A stretch of 13,474 nt of DNA. It comes from Actinomycetota bacterium (lineage in GTDB: Bacteria; Actinomycetota; Acidimicrobiia; Acidimicrobiales; JAMCPL01). The stretch covers positions 1-13,474 of the forward strand of contig JAMCPC010000124.1 of assembly GCA_023379725.1 (NCBI GenBank). Reading direction: 5' to 3'. Below are positions 1 to 6,620 of the stretch, piece after piece; within the stretch, counting starts at the first letter, position 1, and every line of letters starts with the position of its first letter. The translations under genes were made by a program, and so were the position numbers. The notes under the pieces are model-generated. The model ran no database searches, was not told where the DNA came from, and saw only the letters and a list, made by a program, of their open reading frames with translations.

Positions 1-11
1 AATGAAAGATG

Positions 12-40
12 TTGCATGTACTGCCTTCCTTTGCTATCAT
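12..40 (+). promoter_or_regulatory. Sigma70-like promoter of the B12 riboswitch transcript
   Basis: A TTGCAT -35 box (12-17) and a TATCAT -10 box (35-40) are separated by exactly 17 bases, which predicts a start near A47. That is just 8 bases before the first paired base of the riboswitch P1 stem (55), so promoter and aptamer positions support each other. Confidence 0.65.
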
Positions 41-54
41 TGTTCGAAGTAATA

Positions 55-282
55 GACGAGGTGCCCAGTCGGCTGGGGATCCTGCCAGTATTCACTACCG
101 GGCAACCGGAGAGGTGTCTACAGCAATGGATCGCCTGCCCTAAGGGAGAATCGAGAAGCCGGTGAAAGTCCGGCACGGACCCGCCACTGTGATTGGGGAG
201 TCCTCACTAAAATTGCCACTGGGTAATATACCTGGGAAGGCTGGTGAGGGCAATGATCCTAAGTCAGGAGACCGGCCTCGTT
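55..282 (+). promoter_or_regulatory. Cobalamin (B12) riboswitch aptamer
   Basis: This 228-base leader matches the cobalamin riboswitch class. The conserved core runs GGTGCC-like (61-65), a GGTGAAAGTCCGG segment (about 161-173), the hallmark GCCACTGT (183-190) and the closing GTCAGGAGACC (263-273). A 7-bp P1 stem closes it: GACGAGG at 55-61 pairs with CCTCGTT at 276-282, with one G-U pair. In this family, binding of a cobalamin normally switches off transcription or translation of the downstream gene. The downstream gene is an NCS1 permease rather than a B12 synthesis or BtuB-type gene, which is unusual. The family call rests on conserved motifs read by eye, not on a covariance model. Confidence 0.92.
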
Positions 283-289
283 TTGGTAT

Positions 290-322
290 GTGACCGTGGC
301 AACGGTCACCGGAAAGCGGAGG
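290..322 (+). promoter_or_regulatory. Riboswitch expression platform: hairpin plus SD of the permease
   Basis: An 8-bp perfect hairpin (GTGACCGT 290-297, loop GGCA, ACGGTCAC 302-309) lies between the aptamer and a GGAGG SD at 318-322. There is no U-tract after the hairpin, so translational rather than termination control is more likely. The loop bases UGGC (297-300) can pair with GCCA (183-186) of the aptamer's conserved L5 segment, the position expected for the L5-L13 kissing contact that cobalamin riboswitches use. The pairing is inferred from complementarity only. Confidence 0.55.
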
Positions 323-331
323 TATCTTTTC

Positions 332-1864
332 GTGACTAGTAAACTTGAAAGCCCCATCGATAGCGGCAATGTTGCAGGCATCTACACCGACGACAATACT
401 GCAACCAGCAACGTAATTGACAGGAGCAATCAGCCATGGCGTATAGAATCGAATGGCATCAGGCAAGTGCCAGAAGAAGCGTGCTCCGGTAGCACTTGGG
501 ATCTATTCTGGGTATGGTTCGCCGCCAACATTGGTATTCTGGGCCTGGTGCTCGGTGCTATAGTACTTAGCTTCGGACTGAATTTATGGCAATCCATTAC
601 TGCAATCGCTGGTGGTACGATTGTATCATTCGCCTTGGTAGGCGTGCTCTCTCTCGCCGGGTGGAGAGGGAGAGTACCTATGATGACAATCTCCCGTGCA
701 ATTTTTGGTCTATATGGCAACTTCATACCCAATTTGATCAGCTGGGTATCATTGGTAGGCTGGGAGACTATAGCTGTAATTACAGGCACTCTGGCCATGA
801 TGGCGCTGTTGGGCATGGCAATACATGCCGGTACGGTTCTGCTGGGATTGTTATCGCTGGTAGTAGTAGCAGGACTGTCAATTGCGTTTAGCATTTTGGG
901 GCAAGCTACACTGGTGGTAGTACAGAAATGGGGCAGTTACCTTCTAGGTATCATGACTGTTGCCATTCTGATCGAGATACTGACCAAGACATCCTTTCAC
1001 GCCATCCTCACCCAGCGTGGAGGATCGTGGCTGGATGGAGTATTACCAGCATTCTCCATAGTGGTAGCTGGTACCGGACTCAGTTGGGCAAACGCAGCAG
1101 GAGATTACAGCCGTTATACCTCGTCATCTGGGAGCGGACGGGGTATCTTCTGGTCAGTACTAGCAGGTGGATCGATACCACTTATTATCTTGATGATGAC
1201 CGGTGTCCTGTTGGGTGCCAAAGACCCGCACATCGCTACAGCGGCAAACCCAATAGCGGCAATACAACATGTACTTCCTTCCTGGATGTATGTACCATAC
1301 CTAATCACCGCAGTGGGAGGACTTGTGGTAGAGGCGGACCTAAGCCTGTATTCCTCTGGATTAAATCTACTCAGCATGTTTGTGCCACTGAAGCGCTACA
1401 AGAGTATATTTATAGACGCATGCATTATGCTTGGTGGTACCGTTTACGTAGTGTTCTTCTCAAGTAGCTTCTTCCAGCCATTCGAATCATTTATTATACT
1501 GCTGGGAGTCGGGTTGGCAGCATGGGCAGGAACCTTTGTTGCTGGTCAATTACGGTTTGGTTACGCACTGGAGAATGTATCATCGGAGACCGAAAGCAAA
1601 AACTCTCTATTCGACCCCAAGTATTCCACCTCACTGGTGAGAAACGGTATGGGTTGGCCTGGCATAGTAGCCTGGATCGCCAGCACTGCAATAGGGCTAC
1701 TATTTACTACTTCACCATTTTTCAACGGCCCACTAGCCAAGGGCATATTTGCTGACTCCAGCTTAGAGATACTGATATCTTTTGTAATCAGTGGAATTAC
1801 CTTCTATGCGCTATCTCTATTAAAGAATCGTAACTATAAAACAGATACTCTTACAGACAAGTAA
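332..1864 (+). CDS. NCS1-family purine/cytosine-type permease under B12 riboswitch control
   Basis: Predicted cytoplasmic-membrane importer of the nucleobase:cation symporter-1 family, which carries nucleobases and related heterocycles such as cytosine, allantoin or hydroxymethylpyrimidine. The protein is highly hydrophobic, with about 12 membrane segments. It carries NCS1 hallmarks: SRAIFGLYGN (about 121-130) followed by a VGWE segment, and SWANAAGDYSRY (about 251-262). I chose GTG 332 (510 aa) because GGAGG at 318-322 is 9 bases upstream. The longer frame from GTG 290 would begin inside the expression-platform hairpin and has no SD. The gene precedes a PfkB-family kinase on the same strand, probably in one transcript. 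Family membership is firm, but substrate is unknown. The riboswitch makes a B12-related base (dimethylbenzimidazole or its riboside) or a salvage nucleobase plausible, which is inference. Confidence 0.86.
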   Translation: MTSKLESPIDSGNVAGIYTDDNTATSNVIDRSNQPWRIESNGIRQVPEEACSGSTWDLFWVWFAANIGILGLVLGAIVLSFGLNLWQSITAIAGGTIVSFALVGVLSLAGWRGRVPMMTISRAIFGLYGNFIPNLISWVSLVGWETIAVITGTLAMMALLGMAIHAGTVLLGLLSLVVVAGLSIAFSILGQATLVVVQKWGSYLLGIMTVAILIEILTKTSFHAILTQRGGSWLDGVLPAFSIVVAGTGLSWANAAGDYSRYTSSSGSGRGIFWSVLAGGSIPLIILMMTGVLLGAKDPHIATAANPIAAIQHVLPSWMYVPYLITAVGGLVVEADLSLYSSGLNLLSMFVPLKRYKSIFIDACIMLGGTVYVVFFSSSFFQPFESFIILLGVGLAAWAGTFVAGQLRFGYALENVSSETESKNSLFDPKYSTSLVRNGMGWPGIVAWIASTAIGLLFTTSPFFNGPLAKGIFADSSLEILISFVISGITFYALSLLKNRNYKTDTLTDK

Positions 1865-1867
1865 ACT

Positions 1868-1981
1868 GAGTATTCAAAATGAATAATATGGGTTTCAATG
1901 GAGCTAGTGTAGCGACCACCTCCTGGGCCACGGAGATGACGTGAATACTCAAAAAAATGAATAATATAGGTTCCAATGGAG
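1868..1981 (+). repeat. Decayed direct duplication of the pfkB start region
   Basis: Copy 1 (1868-1902) and copy 2 (1943-1981) share most of a segment reading gaRtaYtcaaa..atgaataatatRggttYcaatggag, offset by 75-78 bases. Copy 2 holds the actual start of the kinase gene. Copy 1 opens a 21-codon frame (1879-1944, beginning MNNMGFNGAS) whose first residues mirror the kinase's MNNIGSNGEP and which then stops. It looks like a vestigial copy of the gene's 5' end rather than a gene. Confidence 0.8.
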
Positions 1982-3084
1982 AGCCGAAGGGAAGGCTTGT
2001 CCTCGTTGGCAGTATCGTAATGGATGTATTGTTGTACGTTGATCATCTTCCCGATCATGGGTCGGATGTGCTGGCTTCCCAATGCCATATCTCACCTGGA
2101 GGAGGGTTCAACGTACTTAACGCTGCTCGCCAGCTTGGGATGAAAGCTGCCTACGGAGGAATAATAGGTACCGGCCGCTGGGCATCTGGTATTCAAGATG
2201 CACTCAGCGAATACGACATTGACCGTCTCGCCGTTCTAACATCAGAGGGTGACAATGGATTTGTGGTCGGAATGGTAGAGCCAACCGGTGAGCGTACGTT
2301 TATTACTTACCCCGGTTGTGAATCTATGCTACAGGATGAGCACTTGGTTAAGATAGAGGATAAGTTACAGTATGATGATACGATATATATTTCCGGGTAT
2401 GAGTTTCTCTATCCTGTATCTGGTCCATTGCTAAGCGATTGGATTGTACACGCGTCGCAAAGATGGAACATCGTAATAGACCCCGGCCCTCTGGTAGGAG
2501 AGTTGCATGACAAGTCTCTCGTAAGCATTATCAGCGCATGCAGCTTGTTGACGCTCAATCTCAAGGAGGCTGAGACTCTATTGTACAGGGTACAGGAAGG
2601 AGCAGATACTCAATCGGGCATGGCCTCTCCCTCCCCCGCCAACCTGGAACCATCGGCATCCGACTTGGAACCATCGGCATCCGACCTAAGCACCTCCCCC
2701 ACCGACCTGGTAATAGAGAATGCAACCAGATTGGCAAAAGAGCTACACGAACATCTCAGGAAAGATGCTACCCTGATAGTTCGAGCAGGCAAGCATGGCT
2801 GCGTGATTGTTCCTGGCACAAGCCGTAGCACGGACTCTATGAAAAATTCAGATCTCTGCCGTGCCCCAGCTGTAGTTCCATCCAGCCCATCAAGAGAGGT
2901 CATAGACACCACTGGAGCCGGTGATGTTCATACAGCCGCGTACTTGGCGGGTCTTGCCTATGGTGCAACCAAAACAGATGCTGCCTGGATTGCCAATGTC
3001 GCCGCATCCATGTCAGTAGAGAGACTGGGCGGAGCATCATGCCCGTCTATCGCTGAGATAGACAATAGACTCAATACCCAGTAG
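1957..3084 (+). CDS. PfkB/ribokinase-superfamily sugar or nucleoside kinase
   Basis: Predicted cytosolic ATP-dependent kinase of the ribokinase/PfkB family, which phosphorylates the hydroxymethyl group of sugars, nucleosides or vitamin precursors. Visible motifs: N-terminal GSIVMDV with a following D-x-L-P segment, the glycine-rich substrate motif GGGFN (48-52), and the C-terminal signature DTTGAGD (317-323) with D323 as expected catalytic base. H325 follows the signature where many relatives have F or S. At 375 aa it is longer than the usual roughly 300. The excess sits in a Ser/Pro/Asp-rich insert (about 216-250) built of heptads LEPSASD, LEPSASD, LSTSPTD. ATG 1957 has no clear SD and lies in a duplicated segment, so the start is moderately sure. 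It follows the riboswitch-controlled permease by 92 bases, so the kinase probably acts on what the permease imports. Adenosine, ribose, pseudouridine or alpha-ribazole kinase cannot be distinguished here. Confidence 0.82.
   Translation: MNNIGSNGEPKGRLVLVGSIVMDVLLYVDHLPDHGSDVLASQCHISPGGGFNVLNAARQLGMKAAYGGIIGTGRWASGIQDALSEYDIDRLAVLTSEGDNGFVVGMVEPTGERTFITYPGCESMLQDEHLVKIEDKLQYDDTIYISGYEFLYPVSGPLLSDWIVHASQRWNIVIDPGPLVGELHDKSLVSIISACSLLTLNLKEAETLLYRVQEGADTQSGMASPSPANLEPSASDLEPSASDLSTSPTDLVIENATRLAKELHEHLRKDATLIVRAGKHGCVIVPGTSRSTDSMKNSDLCRAPAVVPSSPSREVIDTTGAGDVHTAAYLAGLAYGATKTDAAWIANVAASMSVERLGGASCPSIAEIDNRLNTQ
2644..2706 (+). repeat. In-frame 21-bp tandem repeat inside pfkB
   Basis: Two 21-bp units (2644-2664 and 2665-2685) differ by a single base (ctg/ttg) and encode LEPSASD twice. 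A third, diverged unit (2686-2706) encodes LSTSPTD. The period is a multiple of three, so the frame is kept. The array forms a flexible acidic Ser/Pro linker between the substrate-binding part and the C-terminal ATP-binding part of the kinase. Confidence 0.9.
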
Positions 3085-3085
3085 A

Positions 3086-3112
3086 GGATCAAGCTAGTCT
3101 GGACAGCTATCC
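3086..3112. terminator. Possible bidirectional terminator between converging genes
   Basis: In the 22-base gap between the pfkB stop and the ferritin-like stop, GGAT+AGCT (3086-3089, 3092-3095) pairs with AGCT+ATCC (3105-3112). This gives 8 base pairs with a two-base bulge and a nine-base loop. There is no clear U-tract on either side, so this is a weak candidate based on position and symmetry. Confidence 0.3.
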
Positions 3113-4276
3113 GGAAACCACCTGCAATTCTTCGTACTCAGAGCCAGTATCGTCAAGATGCTCAAAACCTATTATGCCCATTTCAGTAAATCGGTCACGC
3201 AACCAACTGTTGCTGGCATCCAGCAGACCCAGTTTCCTGCAATTTGGCACGATCTTGGCAAAGAGCATTGCCTGGAACTGCTTGCGCTCAGGCACCTGAT
3301 TAAGCAGCGAGACGACACTCTTTGGATTGATACCCATCCTCTCCCATACCTCCTGCTGTAAAAAGCGATCACGCATTGAAGTAGCAGCCATATAGGCAAA
3401 CTCTTGGCGTTCTCTTATCTCAGCAGAGGTAAGCTGCTGGTAATACTCCTTCAGCGATATCACACCAAAGGCAACGTGGCGAGCTTCATCTGACATGACA
3501 TACTTAAGAATCTGCTTTAGCAAGGGCTCGTTAGTAAGTTGGTAAATAAAGCCAAAGGCTGCAAGAGCCAATCCCTCCACCATTATCTGCATACCAAGAT
3601 ACGTGATATCCCATCTTCCGTCCTCGATAATAGCGTCAAGCAGGGACTGCAGGTGAATATTGACCGGATAATGGCCAGAGAGTTTGTCGTCGAGATAGCG
3701 TGAAAATACTTCCACGTGTCTCGCCTCATCCATCACCTGAGTCGATGCATAATACTTCGCATCTATCCATGGTACGGTCTGAACGATCTTGGCCGTACAG
3801 ATCAGAGCACCCTGCTCACCGTGCATAAATTGGGAGAGCGTCCAATTCTGTGCCTCTACTCCAAATTGCATCCACTCTTTCTCGCCCCAGCTTTGAAACG
3901 GCGTACCGGACAGATCCATGGAGGCTGTATTCACACCTGCAAAACCACCACCAGCGGCCATATTGTCCATAATCCCCTTCTCCTGATCGACATCGATACT
4001 CCATTCGACATCAGTCTGGGCATTCCACTGAGCTTTTTTGGCCTTCTCGTACAACTTGTCGAGAGCTGGACGAGAACCCTTGTCATACTCCCATGTAAAT
4101 CTTGTATCGTAATGAGAATCTACGTCGTGTACTTTTGCTTGCATGTCATCGTTGACCACAGACATAATCCTTTCCAGCTCCTCTGGATCAAGATCCTTTA
4201 GTCCTGCCGCCAAGTCAGCCATCTCTTCCATGTCACTTTCTATCCTGCTGCTGCCTTCATCATAGGGTGTTTTCAT
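3107..4276 (-). CDS. Ferritin-like (R2-like) diiron protein, function unknown
   Basis: A 389-aa soluble protein with a four-helix ferritin/R2-type core. The six diiron ligands can be read: E154 (HGEQGA), E184 and H187 (DEARH), E234 (VEGLA), E264 and H267 (DEARH). That is the E / ExxH / E / ExxH order of class-I-RNR-R2-like oxidases, so an oxidase or oxygenase activity is likely. There is a roughly 100-residue acidic N-terminal part before the core, and a C-terminal tail. I do not call it RNR beta: no NrdA is present, and the conserved radical tyrosine context is not evident. The start is supported by AAAGGAG (4285-4291) 8 bases upstream. It lies 30 bases after the second TetR gene and is probably its co-transcribed target. 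Members of this family occur with TetR regulators in actinobacteria, but I know of no assigned substrate. Confidence 0.82.
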   Translation of the reverse strand: MKTPYDEGSSRIESDMEEMADLAAGLKDLDPEELERIMSVVNDDMQAKVHDVDSHYDTRFTWEYDKGSRPALDKLYEKAKKAQWNAQTDVEWSIDVDQEKGIMDNMAAGGGFAGVNTASMDLSGTPFQSWGEKEWMQFGVEAQNWTLSQFMHGEQGALICTAKIVQTVPWIDAKYYASTQVMDEARHVEVFSRYLDDKLSGHYPVNIHLQSLLDAIIEDGRWDITYLGMQIMVEGLALAAFGFIYQLTNEPLLKQILKYVMSDEARHVAFGVISLKEYYQQLTSAEIRERQEFAYMAATSMRDRFLQQEVWERMGINPKSVVSLLNQVPERKQFQAMLFAKIVPNCRKLGLLDASNSWLRDRFTEMGIIGFEHLDDTGSEYEELQVVSG

Positions 4277-4306
4277 TTTATTTTCTCCTTTGTCTCTACC
4301 GGACGA

Positions 4307-5065
4307 CTAATAACTACCCACCAAAATATCCACCCCGGGCATAATATAAGTATTCACCAGTCTCGTGACCGTATCTCTGTTGGTCAGATCAATGCCATCT
4401 GCAGGACAGAGCAGATAGGAAACGGTCAAGCGCGCCGACCACAACACCACCCTTTTTGCAGTATCTTTATCGATCCACCTCTCCAGAAAAGGACGGGCAA
4501 ACGACACCACCTGTTCCAACATACTCTCAAAACCGTCAAAGGCAAAGAATGGAAGAATAGTATCTGGCTCATCTTTAAGCAATTTTTGCAGTGCTCTATG
4601 CCCCTCAAGAAAACGTGCAGCTTCATATATGCTCGCAGAAATTGCCTCTGATACACTGGTGGCAGGCAACATAGATGAGGCAATAGCACTAAATAATTTG
4701 GCCGTTTCCGTGCTGACGATAGCATTCAAAATTGTATCCCTTCCGCCAGGAAACAGCCTGTACAGTGTCGCCCTACTGCATCCACACTCATTGGCAATAC
4801 TGTCCAGAGTTGAACCTCGAAGTCCTCTATCCTCTATGACAGTAAGTGCAGCTTCAATGGCTGCCAGTCGTTTATCCTGAGAGGACAGAGCACTGCTCTC
4901 CGGCTCCTCCTGCAACGCCATCTCCCGTAATCTATTGGCATGCTGATCATGAAATTGGATAGGAACGACACATGCACTTTCCTGCTCATCTGGGATAACC
5001 TCGGTCACCTCTTCCCTGCTGTCACCAGAAATGCGAGTGATACCTCTAGCATCCTCGGGGTTCAT
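4307..5065 (-). CDS. TetR/AcrR-family regulator (second of a tandem pair)
   Basis: Predicted DNA-binding repressor. The TetR helix-turn-helix reads STLDSIANECGCSRATLYRLFPGG, followed by an all-alpha ligand-binding domain. I place the start at ATG 5065 (252 aa) because AAGGAG at 5073-5078 precedes it by 7 bases. The longest open frame begins at ATG 5110, but that codon lies inside the promoter (TATAAT 5099-5104), so it would not be transcribed. ATG 5089 would be nearly leaderless and is the alternative. Even so the protein has an unusual charged N-terminal extension of about 60 residues before the HTH. It shares the ECxxSRATxYRxFPGGR motif with its upstream neighbour, so the two are paralogues. 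A palindrome over its promoter suggests autoregulation, and the ferritin-like gene 30 bases downstream is the likely co-regulated partner. Confidence 0.85.
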   Translation of the reverse strand: MNPEDARGITRISGDSREEVTEVIPDEQESACVVPIQFHDQHANRLREMALQEEPESSALSSQDKRLAAIEAALTVIEDRGLRGSTLDSIANECGCSRATLYRLFPGGRDTILNAIVSTETAKLFSAIASSMLPATSVSEAISASIYEAARFLEGHRALQKLLKDEPDTILPFFAFDGFESMLEQVVSFARPFLERWIDKDTAKRVVLWSARLTVSYLLCPADGIDLTNRDTVTRLVNTYIMPGVDILVGSY

Positions 5066-5091
5066 CCTCAGTCTCCTTACCGTTCCCATAT

Positions 5092-5120
5092 ATGATACAT
5101 TATAGCACAAAATGTCTCAT
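5092..5120. promoter_or_regulatory. Inverted-repeat operator candidate for a TetR regulator
   Basis: Arms ATGATACATT (5092-5101) and AATGTCTCAT (5111-5120) are inverted with 9 of 10 positions matching, around a 9-base centre. The 29-bp element covers the -10 box and the whole spacer of the promoter of the second TetR gene, the classic place for a TetR-family operator. The symmetry is read directly; binding by either TetR protein is inference. Confidence 0.65.
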
Positions 5121-5126
5121 TGTCAA
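5099..5126 (-). promoter_or_regulatory. Near-consensus sigma70 promoter for tetR2-ferritin-like operon
   Basis: On the minus strand TTGACA (5126-5121) and TATAAT (5104-5099) are both perfect consensus hexamers with a 16-base spacer. The predicted start near 5092 leaves a leader of about 27 bases carrying the SD for ATG 5065. The -35 box overlaps the TGA stop (5125-5123) of the upstream TetR gene. Confidence 0.8.
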
Positions 5127-5743
5127 TAGGCAATACCGCTCAATAGCTCTACCCTTACCAGATCGCTGACTTTTGCACGATCCTGCAAGTCAAGGTCTCC
5201 CGGAGAAGAGATAAATGAAAATAACATCCTAGCAAGATAATCAGCCGCTTCATGGATGTTCACTTGACTATTGACTCCAAATTCTCTCAGGTAGGGAACT
5301 AGAAAGCCTGAGACTGTAGATGCCATCAAATTTATCTCGGTAGTCAATTTCGGAATTACAGCATCTGGCTCTGTCGCAAGCAACCTATCGAGAACTTCCA
5401 GATTTCGCAGGTAATCAGAGGAGAAGAAAATCAACCTCTCCAAAATATCTTGTAACGACTGTGCCCCATGAAGGACCTCATAAAGATCGGCCAGAAATTG
5501 ACCTGCCTGCCATGCAATGACAGACTGCACCAGCTCTTCCCTTCCTCCAGGAAAATATCTGTAAATAGTAGCTCTCGATATACTGCACTCACGTGCAACG
5601 TCCTCCATCGTGGTCTTGGCTACCCCCCAACGAACAACACAGTTAAACGCAGCCTCCAGGATACGCTGATTAATCTGGTCTGCCCTATGCGTACTACTCG
5701 TACTGTGATTATTGATCACACTCTCACTACCCCAAAAGTCCAT
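5123..5743 (-). CDS. TetR/AcrR-family regulator (first of a tandem pair)
   Basis: A 206-aa protein of normal TetR length. The HTH is KTTMEDVARECSISRATIYRYFPGG (about 43-67), followed by a helical C-terminal ligand domain. It is a paralogue of the next gene downstream. It begins 18 bases after the dapB stop with no SD. The gap is filled by a 15-bp repeat of the dapB 3' end, whose second copy yields TATATT/TATTAT close to the ATG. The mRNA could therefore be leaderless, or the gene could be read through from dapB by coupling. A GTG at codon 9 is an alternative start. Its target is not known; the promoter of the following gene, with its palindrome, is the obvious candidate. Confidence 0.83.
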   Translation of the reverse strand: MDFWGSESVINNHSTSSTHRADQINQRILEAAFNCVVRWGVAKTTMEDVARECSISRATIYRYFPGGREELVQSVIAWQAGQFLADLYEVLHGAQSLQDILERLIFFSSDYLRNLEVLDRLLATEPDAVIPKLTTEINLMASTVSGFLVPYLREFGVNSQVNIHEAADYLARMLFSFISSPGDLDLQDRAKVSDLVRVELLSGIAY

Positions 5744-5750
5744 ACATAAT

Positions 5751-5778
5751 ATACCAAGTAGCTATATGCCAAGTAGCT
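5751..5778. repeat. 15-bp tandem duplication of the dapB 3' end
   Basis: On the minus strand CTACTTGGCATATAG (5778-5764, the last codons and stop of dapB) is followed immediately by CTACTTGGTATATTA (5763-5749). This is an in-register second copy in which the TAG has become TTA. The second copy forms most of the gap to the next TetR gene and supplies its only -10-like sequence. Confidence 0.8.
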
Positions 5779-6586
5779 CGTCCAGCCCTATAGTCACTCC
5801 AGGGTGATCTTTGACCGCTTTAGTCGCCATAATTATTCCTGGCATGAATGAAGTCCTGTCAAATGCATCATGCCTGATAGTAAGCGACTGCCCGACTGAA
5901 CCAAATACGACTTCGTGATGGGCAACCATACCGGGGAGCCTAAGTGAATGTATGCGCACACCTCCCTCCGAGACACCTCCGCGCACCTCCTTTATCACGG
6001 TACGCTCTGTTCTGTCTCGTCCATACTGCTTGCCATTATGCAATGCCATGGATGAGCCCTGCGAAATTGATGCAGCTAAGCGTAGAGCAGTGCCCGAGGG
6101 GGCATCCACCTTTGCATCATGATGGATTTCGATTACTTCTGCTCCATCCATATACCGGGCTGCAATTTCTACGAATCTATTCATGAGCACAGCCCCTACG
6201 GCAAAGTTGGCTGCAATAAAGCAATTAACCCCGGCCCGTTCAAACATTTGCCTGGCGGTGTCAATATCCCCATCGCTCAATCCTGTGGTGCCTATGACCA
6301 TATGCACCCCATGCGATGCACACCATTCCATTGAACGTTTGGTAGCATCGGCAATCGTAAAATCTATAACCACCTCTACTCCCGCTCTGGACAGAGCATC
6401 AATATCGCCAGCTATATCCAGTCCGGCAACATTTGGCCCTGCTACTTGACCTATATCTATGCCAGCAAAATGAGGATCCACGGCCGCTACCAACTCCAGA
6501 TCCGGATCATCGGTAATGGCCTTGCATATCTCACGACCCATCCTGCCACCTGCACCCAACACGCCAACTTTGAGAATATCGCTCAT
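5762..6586 (-). CDS. dapB: 4-hydroxy-tetrahydrodipicolinate reductase
   Basis: Cytosolic NAD(P)H-dependent reductase of the lysine/meso-diaminopimelate pathway, acting on the DapA product to give tetrahydrodipicolinate. The 274-aa length is normal. Motifs: nucleotide-binding GAGGRMGR (11-18), VIDFT (73-77), GTTG (99-102), AANFAVGAVLM (125-135), the catalytic signature EIHHDAKVDAPSGTA (153-167) with H155/H156 and K159, and RGGVSEGGVRIHSLRLPG towards the C-terminus. TATAAT on the minus strand at 6598-6593 puts the expected transcript start on the A of ATG 6586, and no SD is present, so the mRNA is probably leaderless. It is the first gene of a minus-strand run with two TetR genes and the ferritin-like gene. 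dapA is not in the window. Confidence 0.96.
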   Translation of the reverse strand: MSDILKVGVLGAGGRMGREICKAITDDPDLELVAAVDPHFAGIDIGQVAGPNVAGLDIAGDIDALSRAGVEVVIDFTIADATKRSMEWCASHGVHMVIGTTGLSDGDIDTARQMFERAGVNCFIAANFAVGAVLMNRFVEIAARYMDGAEVIEIHHDAKVDAPSGTALRLAASISQGSSMALHNGKQYGRDRTERTVIKEVRGGVSEGGVRIHSLRLPGMVAHHEVVFGSVGQSLTIRHDAFDRTSFMPGIIMATKAVKDHPGVTIGLDELLGI

Positions 6587-6592
6587 TTACTC

Positions 6593-6620
6593 ATTATAGC
6601 CGGTACCAAAAGATACTGAA
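6593..6620 (-). promoter_or_regulatory. Promoter giving a leaderless dapB mRNA
   Basis: A perfect TATAAT (6598-6593) lies so that +1 falls on base 6586, the first base of the dapB ATG. The -35 candidate TTCAGT (6620-6615, spacer 16) is weak and sits inside the 22-bp tandem repeat. There is no SD upstream of the ATG, consistent with leaderless initiation. Confidence 0.6.

Noticed and set aside
290..331. Longer permease start at GTG 290
   Set aside because: It lies in the stem of the expression-platform hairpin and has no SD; GTG 332 has GGAGG 9 bases upstream.
140..466. Minus-strand 108-codon frame over the leader
   Set aside because: It runs antisense through the riboswitch and the permease 5' end and has no recognisable domain.
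3107..4276. Calling the diiron protein ribonucleotide reductase beta (NrdB/NrdF)
   Set aside because: The ligand set fits the wider R2-like family, but no NrdA partner or clear radical-tyrosine context is visible and the context is TetR-regulated.
5066..5110. Longer second-TetR start at ATG 5110
   Set aside because: The codon is upstream of the predicted transcript start and inside the promoter spacer; ATG 5065 has a well-spaced AAGGAG.
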